12,470 bases of DNA from Firmicutes bacterium UBA1065 (GTDB lineage Bacteria; Bacillota; Clostridia; Tissierellales; Sedimentibacteraceae), in NCBI GenBank assembly GCA_002316225.1, contig DCDC01000106.1, forward strand, positions 1 to 12,470, written 5' to 3'. A program made the translations under genes and the position numbers. Shown in pieces: positions 1 through 6,169 of this stretch. The notes under the pieces were generated by a model. It made no database searches. It saw only the letters and a list, made by a program, of their open reading frames with translations, and was not told where the DNA came from. Numbering within the stretch: position 1 is the first letter of the stretch; each line of letters opens with the position of its first letter.

Positions 1-50
1 AGCCCGAAGGATCTCTTGAGATCCTTCACTACGTTCAGGATGACACTGAG
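1..50. repeat. Dispersed-type repeat with palindromic hairpin, cut by window edge
   Basis: Bases 6-15 and 18-27 form a perfect 10-bp inverted repeat (GAAGGATCTC / GAGATCCTTC) with a 2-base loop. It is followed by a tail that includes TTCAGGATGACA at about 34-45. Read on the minus strand this has the form GTCATCCTGA...GTGAAGGATCTC, which I recall as a family of short repeats scattered between genes in many Clostridia and other bacteria; that match is from memory. It lies just downstream of the asd stop codon. The hairpin has no U-tract, so it is not a standard terminator. The left end may continue outside the window. Confidence 0.6.
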
Positions 51-76
51 CCTTTGATTACTTGGATGGCTTAGTC

Positions 77-1090
77 TCAAATTAAGTTTTCTTTTACCAA
101 GACTTCTGCTATTTGTACCGCGTTCGTAGCTGCCCCTTTTCTTATCTGGTCCCCGCAGCACCAGAGAACCAAGGAATTTTCACAGCTAATATCCTTTCTT
201 ATCCTGCCTACGTAAATCAAGTCCTGGTCGGATGAATCCAGGGGCATGGGATATTTGTTGTTTTTCAAATCATCAATCAGCTTAACTCCTTCTGCCTTTG
301 AAAGGAGTTCTCTTGCTTTTTCGGGAGTAATTTCTTTTTCCGTCTCAATGGTTATTGATTCGGAATGGCTTCTATAAACCGGAACCCTTACGCAGGTACA
401 ATTAACTTTCAGGTCCGGGTTGTGAAGGATTTTTCTACCTTCATTCTGAAGCTTCATTTCTTCCTGAGAATATCCCATTTCATTAAAAGATCCTATTTGA
501 GGGATCAGGTTATATGCTATTTGATATTGGAATGTATTGATTTCAACAGGCCTGCCTTCACTGATAGCCTTTATTTGCTGGTCAAGCTCTTTTATTCCGT
601 TAATACCAGCCCCTGAAACGGCCTGGTAGGTAGAAACAATCATTCTTTTTATTTTTGAATACTTGTTTAGTTCGTTAATTGCCACCAGGGCTATGATTGT
701 CGAGCAGTTTGGATTTGCAATTATTCCTTTATGTTTCTTAACGTCTTCCCCGTTGACTTCGGGGACAACCAAAGGTACATCGTCGTTCAGCCTGAATGCG
801 CTTGAATTATCGATTACAACGGCTCCTGCCTTAACTGCTGCAGGAGATAGCCTGAGGCTTATGTCATTTTCGGCAGCGCAAAGGACCACATGGACATTTT
901 CAAATGAGGATTCTGTAGCTTCTTCGATTTCATAATTTTTTCCTTTGAATTCCATTAAAGTTCCGGCACTTCTTTTACTTGCAAGAAGCTTAAGTTCATT
1001 TACGGGAAAGTCCCTCTCTGCCAATACCTTCAGCATTTCTTGCCCGACTGCACCTGTAGCTCCCAATATTGCTAAATTGTACTTCTTCAT
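77..1090 (-). CDS. asd: Aspartate-semialdehyde dehydrogenase
   Basis: This enzyme makes L-aspartate 4-semialdehyde from aspartyl phosphate with NADPH, the branch point to lysine/diaminopimelate, threonine and methionine; it is cytosolic. The 337 residues begin with the Rossmann nucleotide-binding motif GATGAVG (10-16). The catalytic cysteine is C129 in NPNCST (126-131). The active-site histidine is H242 in YRSHSE, with R235 nearby. The C-terminal motif GDQIRKGAATNA (313-324) closes the NADP site. Length and motifs fit the Gram-positive/Gram-negative asd_B type. I place the start at the ATG at 1090 because GAGGGGG lies just upstream. An in-frame GTG at 1102 would add four residues but has no good ribosome binding site. 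No lysine-pathway genes adjoin it; it appears to be transcribed alone from the promoter at 1156-1183. Confidence 0.96.
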   Translation of the reverse strand: MKKYNLAILGATGAVGQEMLKVLAERDFPVNELKLLASKRSAGTLMEFKGKNYEIEEATESSFENVHVVLCAAENDISLRLSPAAVKAGAVVIDNSSAFRLNDDVPLVVPEVNGEDVKKHKGIIANPNCSTIIALVAINELNKYSKIKRMIVSTYQAVSGAGINGIKELDQQIKAISEGRPVEINTFQYQIAYNLIPQIGSFNEMGYSQEEMKLQNEGRKILHNPDLKVNCTCVRVPVYRSHSESITIETEKEITPEKARELLSKAEGVKLIDDLKNNKYPMPLDSSDQDLIYVGRIRKDISCENSLVLWCCGDQIRKGAATNAVQIAEVLVKENLI

Positions 1091-1155
1091 ATTCCCCCTC
1101 ACCTTCTGCAGATAAACTGCTTTAATAATTAAGATTTTTGTAAATATTTCCTTTT

Positions 1156-1183
1156 ATTATATCAAAATCATCCGGTCTGTCAA
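1156..1183 (-). promoter_or_regulatory. Sigma-A promoter of asd
   Basis: On the minus strand the sequence reads TTGACA (1183-1178), a 16-base spacer, then TATAAT (1161-1156); both hexamers are perfect consensus. The start of transcription would fall near 1149, giving a leader of about 58 nt before the asd ATG at 1090. The TGA stop codon of the upstream lipoprotein gene (1180-1182) is contained in the -35 hexamer. asd is therefore separately transcribed even though the gap between the genes is short. Confidence 0.85.
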
Positions 1184-2955
1184 GAATCTATGAAGTCTGG
1201 TCTTATTTTCCATATCTTGTATTCCCTGACAGCCTGCCACTTGACCTGGTCTTTTTCAATTATTTCTTTAGTGTCCCCCTTATTGACTTCTATCTTATAG
1301 TATAAGGTCACATATGCTTTATCACTGTTGTTTGCATCAATCTCATAGCCGTAAACCTTGTAGTTTAACAGCTTAATATTGCTTTCTTCCTGAAGTTTGG
1401 CAAATTCATCAAAATCTTTCACCCTGTCTTCAAAGGGAGTCATCAAATAAGTGTAACTGTACCTCTTTTGAAGCATGCCGGTCAAATACTTATGGGCTGC
1501 GTCAGCAGGTGACTTCTCCGTGTAATCGAGTTCACCTTTATCAAGAGGATAAGTGGTCTCCTTTTCTTTATTCGTCACCATGAAGGCATAGGGATTATAA
1601 ACATTGCTTGGAGTCCAAACCATGTATTCATTGATGCCAAGTTCTTTGGCGGCTATTATCTGGTCCCTTATCTTGTCGGGCCCGTAGGTGACATCCGCCC
1701 AGTTGAAGCCCTGAATCCAGGGACGGATGATGGGGGGTGTTTCCATGGATGAATTCTTTTCAATTGCTTCTTGCATGGCACCTTTTACAACCAAATAAGG
1801 ATGGGCATTGGGGTCCTCCAAATTGTACCAGCCCGTCGAATAGTGGCTTGGGTAAACCATGGGGCAAATATTGTCCACATGTTGGCCTATCAAGATCCAG
1901 GTCTGACCTATATCCTCCGGATAATCGTCCCAAGTCCTTGTTACCAGGCCGAATACATCAGCTCCCAGGTTAACCTTGTAGGGCTCTAATTCTTTCCTTG
2001 CATATTCCAAAAACTCTGCAATTGCTTCATCCTTATCCCTGTCGTTTCTGCCCGGGAATTCGGTAATAGGATTGTAGTACTTGGCCCCATCCGGGAAACG
2101 AACATAGTCGAATTGTATTTCATCAAAGCCTAAAAGGGCTGCCTCTTTGGCAATTGCTATATTATAATCCCATACATATTTGTCGAAGGGGTTTATCCAT
2201 GGGATGTTTCCGCTGTTGGGATCCAGCCAGATTCCGCCTGACTTAAGCTGGATTGAATGGTCGGGACTCTTAACGGCAAAGTTCTTGTCCTTGAAGGCCA
2301 CAATCCTTCCTATGGTGTATATGTCATATTCCTTCAGGATATCAAGCACCTTTTGAATATCTCTTATGGGGAATTTTGTATCTTCATTCATGTTTCGGAC
2401 TATTTCCACATCGGACTCGTATGTTATGAGGCCGTTGTCATCTTTCACGTTTATAACCAGTCCGTTTATTTCTGTGGCAAGGGCAATGCCTACAATGCGC
2501 TCAAATTTATTGGCTTTTTCCGCACTTTCAAACAATTCCCTTGCTTTTTCAGTATTGTTTTCTTCAAGAGCTTTAACATAAGCCCCATAAGCTTCTATAT
2601 TCTCCTTGTTTAACTCTTCTCCCGCCGTGTGGCCTGTCACGTATAAGGCTTTTACTTCAAGGTTTTTCTTTTCTCTTTCTTCTCCCAGGGGTATAAGGGG
2701 AACGTAAAATTCTTTAAGCTCTTCCTTTCTTTGCTTTTCCAGCTCTTCTCTCTCCGCAAGTTTCTTTTCCAGCTCTATTCTTGATTTTTCTTCTTCAGAC
2801 AGCTCATCTTCCGAATCAATGATATCAGGAGTTTCTGGATTTGTTACATCCTGAGAAGGTGGTGTATCTGCATCAGCTCCTGCGGATTCAGCACATGATG
2901 TCAGCAACACAGCCAATAATAATAATATAATTGCATATTTTGCTTTCTTAAACAT
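1180..2955 (-). CDS. Lipoprotein with DUF4015 putative glycoside hydrolase domain
   Basis: A 591-residue secreted lipoprotein. Residues 1-21 are a lipoprotein signal: basic start, hydrophobic stretch, and lipobox LTSC with C21 as the lipidated cysteine. Residues 22-48 are an acidic, Pro/Thr-rich linker. Residues 49-82 are Glu/Lys-rich and probably a coiled coil. Residues about 97-460 match the DUF4015 family, a TIM-barrel related to GH13 glycosidases: VKALYVTGHTAG (101-112), GLVINVKDDNG (165-175), GFDEIQFDYVRFPDG (276-290), a CPMVYPSHY stretch (364-372) and RPWIQGFNW (411-419). D284 in FDYVRFP is the likeliest catalytic acid by position; that is inference. Residues about 483-591 look like a separate small alpha/beta domain, perhaps NTF2-like. 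The start has GGAGG 4 bases upstream. The substrate is unknown; a cell-wall or surface polysaccharide is plausible. A -10-like TATACT lies at 2995-3000, with no good -35. Confidence 0.85.
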   Translation of the reverse strand: MFKKAKYAIILLLLAVLLTSCAESAGADADTPPSQDVTNPETPDIIDSEDELSEEEKSRIELEKKLAEREELEKQRKEELKEFYVPLIPLGEEREKKNLEVKALYVTGHTAGEELNKENIEAYGAYVKALEENNTEKARELFESAEKANKFERIVGIALATEINGLVINVKDDNGLITYESDVEIVRNMNEDTKFPIRDIQKVLDILKEYDIYTIGRIVAFKDKNFAVKSPDHSIQLKSGGIWLDPNSGNIPWINPFDKYVWDYNIAIAKEAALLGFDEIQFDYVRFPDGAKYYNPITEFPGRNDRDKDEAIAEFLEYARKELEPYKVNLGADVFGLVTRTWDDYPEDIGQTWILIGQHVDNICPMVYPSHYSTGWYNLEDPNAHPYLVVKGAMQEAIEKNSSMETPPIIRPWIQGFNWADVTYGPDKIRDQIIAAKELGINEYMVWTPSNVYNPYAFMVTNKEKETTYPLDKGELDYTEKSPADAAHKYLTGMLQKRYSYTYLMTPFEDRVKDFDEFAKLQEESNIKLLNYKVYGYEIDANNSDKAYVTLYYKIEVNKGDTKEIIEKDQVKWQAVREYKIWKIRPDFIDS

Positions 2956-3072
2956 AAGTCCTCCAATCGGTTAACAGGTGCAGGTAACACCTTTAGTATA
3001 TGTATTGATTTTAACACAAGCTATATTCACAGGCAATGGATAATAGAGGTTATTTTGCCTTTGGGAAGAATA

Positions 3073-3573
3073 TTATCTTTTCAATTTGGGTCTTATGGAA
3101 TTTATGTATTGAGTGATGAACATGGTAAAGGAATAGTCGTAGATGATGAACAATATTTGACCCCCCAATATCATCCACCATCTTAGGGGTAAGCTTATAA
3201 AGAGTTTTACGAAAAAATACATTAATAGCAGGGAAAGATTAAATGACCCAATCTTCAAGGCGTAAGAGATGTATTTATTGTTGATTTTAGTTTCTATATA
3301 GTGCTTAATTATGCTGTATATACCGAAAAAACAAATGTAGGTGATTAATTCCGCCTTATTGAAGGTTAAAAAGAAACCCGAAATACAGGAAGCAAGGTAA
3401 AAGATTATACCTGCTTTTCCTCCGAATTCAACCACTGCCACTCCCACAATCAAGGCGGCGGCTGCCATCAATATTATGGTATTGGTTTCTATGATTGATG
3501 AAAGTATAATAAAGAGCTGGTTAAGCCCCAAAAGCACACCCAAATATGCCAGGTCCCTGCTTTTCAACAACAT
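3073..3573 (-). CDS. Small polytopic membrane protein, third gene of the DUF5685/J-protein operon
   Basis: A 166-residue integral membrane protein with five or six hydrophobic segments (about 9-27, 32-50, 54-70, 74-90, 108-127 and 133-152) and a basic tail (RPKLKR) that should face the cytosol. I chose the ATG at 3573 because GGAGGAG (3590-3583 region) precedes it. An in-frame ATG at 3597 has no ribosome binding site. The gene overlaps the end of the J-protein gene by 10 bases, implying translational coupling. The pattern of a GGKAG loop (51-55), FFGIYSIIK (82-90) and an ending with YDYSFT (145-150) recalls small Firmicutes membrane proteins resembling ECF-transporter S-components. That is a resemblance from memory, not a demonstrated match. 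The function is unknown. Confidence 0.75.
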   Translation of the reverse strand: MLLKSRDLAYLGVLLGLNQLFIILSSIIETNTIILMAAAALIVGVAVVEFGGKAGIIFYLASCISGFFLTFNKAELITYICFFGIYSIIKHYIETKINNKYISYALKIGSFNLSLLLMYFFVKLFISLPLRWWMILGGQILFIIYDYSFTMFITQYINSIRPKLKR

Positions 3574-4160
3574 GAAATCAGGTCTCCTCCCAAGCATTCA
3601 CACAAGCAGTCGGCGCAAATAAGCTGAGCACAGCAATCTGCACTACTTGGGCCTCCTCCGTAATTATATGCCCTCTGTTGGTATAAATGCTGCATGTTGT
3701 AGATTTGATTCAGATAATTTTGGTATTCAAAATTCGAAGGATCCATGTTCACTGCGGTTTGAATATATTGCAAACCTTGATTTATTGAGCCCATGCTTAC
3801 ATGGCAAACACCCATAAGAAAATTCCATTCCGCATTTCTTACATTTGTTCTTCTGAGAATGTTCATAGCTTCCTGGAATCTTCCTGCATTGATGTATGAT
3901 CTGGCCGAATACAAATCTGCGGTACTGCCTGTATTATTGTTGGTATAGGTGGACCCGTATCCGGGACTATCGGCTTTTCCGCTCATTATTTCATCGTAGG
4001 CCCGCTGGATTTCCTTGAATTTTTCTTCTGCCAGGTCCTGGAGAGGATTGTTCACGTTCATGTCCGGGTGGTATTTCTTTGCCAGCCTCCTGTAGGCGCT
4101 TTTTACTTCTTCCTTGGATGCTCCTCTTTGCAAGCCTAAAACTTCATATGGGTCTTTCAT
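3564..4160 (-). CDS. J-domain (DnaJ-like) protein with TPR-like region and Cys-rich tail
   Basis: 198 residues. Residues 1-60 are a J domain: DPYEVLGL at the start, helix II AYRRLAKKY (22-30), the HPD motif at 31-33 that stimulates Hsp70 ATPase, and a helix III ending near AYDEIM. Residues 61-82 are a Ser/Thr/Asn/Gly linker. Residues 83-150 look like two TPR-type helical repeats (for example AGRFQEAMNILRR and a SINQGLQYIQTAVNMDPSN stretch). The last 23 residues hold eight cysteines (176, 177, 182, 185, 187, 189, 197, 198), suggesting metal binding, disulfides or lipid attachment. The G/F and zinc-finger regions of DnaJ itself are absent, so this is a specialised co-chaperone. AAAGGAG lies 7 bases before the ATG. 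The gene overlaps the DUF5685 gene by 17 bases and the downstream membrane-protein gene by 10. Its client is unknown; the operon partners are the obvious candidates. Confidence 0.92.
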   Translation of the reverse strand: MKDPYEVLGLQRGASKEEVKSAYRRLAKKYHPDMNVNNPLQDLAEEKFKEIQRAYDEIMSGKADSPGYGSTYTNNNTGSTADLYSARSYINAGRFQEAMNILRRTNVRNAEWNFLMGVCHVSMGSINQGLQYIQTAVNMDPSNFEYQNYLNQIYNMQHLYQQRAYNYGGGPSSADCCAQLICADCLCECLGGDLISCC

Positions 4161-4971
4161 CTGTTAACTCCTTTGTTTTTAGTTTATTCAACATCCCCGA
4201 ATAAATGATATTATCTATTATTCCCTTGTCCCTTACTAAAGGCAGTTTTTCAATTTGGTCGCTCAGGAGGGACAAGTTGAGTATTATAAGGTTTTTGGCA
4301 TACTCTTCCTTGTCATTTACCTTTAACTTGTTAAAAGGGTTATAGGACTTGTTTTCTTCATCCTTTTTCATATCATGGAAGGCATCTGTGAAATAGATAT
4401 ATTTTCCAAGATAAAAGCCTATTTTTCTTAAGCTTTTCTCCCAGTGGTCTTTCTTGTATAAAAAGATTTCTTCCATCAGGTGGCCAAACTCGTTTGATAC
4501 GGCATCAATATCATCTGTGTCTTCTTTTTCAAGCTTTGAAATGTTGTTAAGCCTCATTTGTATTGTCTTTGTAAGGTCCGGAAAAGCAGAAGCTGATTTT
4601 TTGAACTCTCCTTCAAAGGCCTTTGCTGCTGCCAGGGATTTGTAATCCCTGTCATCTTCCCAATTATCGATCAAATTATAATATGAAAGTATGACATTCA
4701 AGGATGCCGCATAATCCGTTACATCGTTTTGTATGATGAGCTGCTTCTCTTTGGGATGAACCAGACACCTTTCCTTGGAGATTTTGTTTTCCGGTTCGTA
4801 AAGGGAGCTTAATAATAGTATCAAGAAGGTCATATCGTAATTGAGGGTAAGCCTTGATATGTTTCCGTGTTTGGTTTTCAAACGCTTGCAAAGACCGCAG
4901 TAATATCCCTTGTAGCTGTAATATTCCTTGAATTTCAGTTCCATTTTATTTATGGTAATATATCCGAACAT
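4144..4971 (-). CDS. DUF5685 family protein, possible isoprenoid-synthase-like fold
   Basis: 275 residues, largely alpha-helical by composition. The N-terminus (MFGYITINK, then YYCGLCKRL at 23-31) matches the conserved start of the DUF5685 family as I remember it. Visible candidate metal ligands are C25 and C28 (CxxC), C69 and H72 (CLVH). Two acidic motifs stand out: DNWEDDRD (102-109), and D196, D200 and D204 spaced every four residues in TDAFHDMKKDEEN. The second resembles the NxxRDxxED motif of squalene/phytoene synthases, and the spacing of about 94 residues between motifs is also in range. A trans-isoprenoid-synthase-like fold is my inference; no activity can be claimed. Upstream of the ATG is only a weak GAGTGAG ribosome binding site. 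This is the first gene of a three-gene overlapping operon. Confidence 0.85.
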   Translation of the reverse strand: MFGYITINKMELKFKEYYSYKGYYCGLCKRLKTKHGNISRLTLNYDMTFLILLLSSLYEPENKISKERCLVHPKEKQLIIQNDVTDYAASLNVILSYYNLIDNWEDDRDYKSLAAAKAFEGEFKKSASAFPDLTKTIQMRLNNISKLEKEDTDDIDAVSNEFGHLMEEIFLYKKDHWEKSLRKIGFYLGKYIYFTDAFHDMKKDEENKSYNPFNKLKVNDKEEYAKNLIILNLSLLSDQIEKLPLVRDKGIIDNIIYSGMLNKLKTKELTDERPI

Positions 4972-4999
4972 TTACTCACTCGTTTCATTGTTGTTATCA

Positions 5000-5028
5000 A
5001 TTGTATCAACTTTGCCTTGATTTATCAA
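5000..5028 (-). promoter_or_regulatory. Promoter of the DUF5685/J-protein operon
   Basis: Minus strand: TTGATA (5028-5023), 17-base spacer, TACAAT (5005-5000). Transcription would start near 4993, leaving a leader of about 22 nt. A short in-frame ORF of 39 codons (5091-4972) overlaps this promoter; it has no ribosome binding site, so I favour the promoter reading. Confidence 0.65.
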
Positions 5029-5147
5029 TACAAATTTATGGGACAGGCCTTTCATTGCTAAAATCATCATTATTTTATCATACACCCGCATAATTAAAAT
5101 ACTATTAATAAGTTATAAAAAAAAGGCTAATTTAAATATTTATTTAA

Positions 5148-5176
5148 TTGACATAATTACTAGGAAAGAATATTAT
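5148..5176 (+). promoter_or_regulatory. Sigma-A promoter of trhA
   Basis: TTGACA (5148-5153), 17-base spacer, TATTAT (5171-5176). Transcription would start near 5183, giving a leader of about 85 nt before the ATG at 5268. I see no strong secondary structure in that leader. The promoter diverges from the DUF5685 operon promoter about 120 bases away, across a very AT-rich stretch. Confidence 0.8.
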
Positions 5177-5267
5177 ATAAAAAATATACAATGACGAAAA
5201 GTTTTGAATATTAGAAGTCAGCTCTATGACAATACGCTTGCGATAATAGAAATCAAGGGAGGGTGAA

Positions 5268-5915
5268 ATGAATTCGGACAAAAAAGAAATAACCAGTGCC
5301 TTGACTCACCTTGGAGGAGCAATTTTTGGTCTTCTTGCCCTGGGCTTGCTTCTAAATGCAGCCATTAAGGCAGGCAGTTTGCTTGCTCTAATTTCCTTCT
5401 TAATCTTTGGCTTAAGCATGATATTCTTGTATTCCACCAGCTGCATTTATCATTTTATCGACAGCTCAAAGAAAAAAGCCAAGCTCATAATGAGAAAGCT
5501 GGATCACATAATGATTTTTGTTTTGATAGCAGGTACATATACCCCGGTCTGCCTTTTAGTTTTGAATAAGGATTTAGGTTATAAATTGCTTGCCTTAGTA
5601 TGGTCTATTACAATAATAGGAGCATTTATTAAAATATTTTGGATAAATGCCCCCAGGTGGATAAGCGCAGGCTTATATCTAGGAATGGGATGGTTATCGG
5701 TCCTTGTTTTCATGCCCCTGGTGAAAAGCATGGCCCCGGGCGGTATCTTATGGCTTATAAGCGGAGGGCTTTTATACACGGTGGGAGGAGTCATATACGG
5801 TTTAAAAAAACCCAACATAGATAAACCATGGTTTGGGTTTCATGAATTGTTTCATTTATTCGTCTTAGCCGGTACCTTCTGCCATTTTATGATGATGTAT
5901 TTGTATGTAGCTTGA
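5268..5915 (+). CDS. trhA: Hemolysin III / PAQR family membrane protein TrhA
   Basis: A 215-residue integral membrane protein of the HlyIII/PAQR superfamily (related to adiponectin receptors), with about seven hydrophobic segments. The family's putative metal site is complete: H14 in the N-terminal motif SALTHLGG, S56/S58 and H62 in the STSCIYH stretch, D79-H80 in KLDHIMIF, and the C-terminal HELFH (192-196) followed by H206. Bacterial members have been linked to membrane fluidity and lipid homeostasis; the name hemolysin III is historical. Length is typical (about 210-220). The ATG is preceded by GGGAGGG. It is the only plus-strand gene, is monocistronic, and converges on the MoaD-like gene, which ends 42 bases away. 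I see no standard terminator in that 41-base gap. Confidence 0.93.
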   Translation: MNSDKKEITSALTHLGGAIFGLLALGLLLNAAIKAGSLLALISFLIFGLSMIFLYSTSCIYHFIDSSKKKAKLIMRKLDHIMIFVLIAGTYTPVCLLVLNKDLGYKLLALVWSITIIGAFIKIFWINAPRWISAGLYLGMGWLSVLVFMPLVKSMAPGGILWLISGGLLYTVGGVIYGLKKPNIDKPWFGFHELFHLFVLAGTFCHFMMMYLYVA

Positions 5916-5956
5916 GAAGAGCCAGCCGGGTAAAAATGACAAACATATAAGCTATT

Positions 5957-6169
5957 TTATCCGCCGCTGAGGATGGGCAGGAAAAATACTTCCGACTCAT
6001 CTTCAACCTTATCTGAAAAATTCTTTGGAATACCATTGACAAGGACAGCACCTACCTGGTCCTTGTCAATTTTTAATTCGGTAATTATTTCTTCAATAGT
6101 AATATCTTTATATTCTAACGTAATATCTTTAACATCCTTATCACTGATAGATAACTTGATTTTTATCAT
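5957..6169 (-). CDS. MoaD/ThiS-like ubiquitin-fold sulfur carrier
   Basis: A 70-residue protein with beta-grasp (ubiquitin-like) features: alternating short strands, the VNGIPKN turn (44-50) typical of MoaD/ThiS, an acidic D/E-rich segment before FFLPILSGG, and the C-terminal Gly-Gly that is adenylated and thiocarboxylated in this family. Its start lies inside the end of the aldehyde oxidoreductase gene (29-base overlap), with GAGG 7 bases before the ATG. It is therefore translated from the same mRNA and very likely serves cofactor assembly for that enzyme, giving the dithiolene sulfurs of tungstopterin/molybdopterin. No MoaE, MoeB or ThiF partner is in the window, so its activating enzyme must be elsewhere. 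ThiS activity in thiamine synthesis cannot be excluded from sequence alone, but context argues for the MoaD role. Confidence 0.88.
   Translation of the reverse strand: MIKIKLSISDKDVKDITLEYKDITIEEIITELKIDKDQVGAVLVNGIPKNFSDKVEDESEVFFLPILSGG

Noticed and set aside
2976..2992. Inverted repeat AGGTG...CACCT upstream of the DUF4015 gene as an operator
   Set aside because: Only 5 bp with a 7-base spacer, which is close to chance in a region of this size; it matches no operator I recognise.
3031..3060. Hairpin AGGCAA...TTGCCT as a terminator for the three-gene operon
   Set aside because: The stem is short and AT-rich inside, and there is no U-tract on either strand.
5183..5267. Riboswitch in the trhA leader
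   Set aside because: The leader is about 85 nt but I see no strong paired stems and no class-specific motif.
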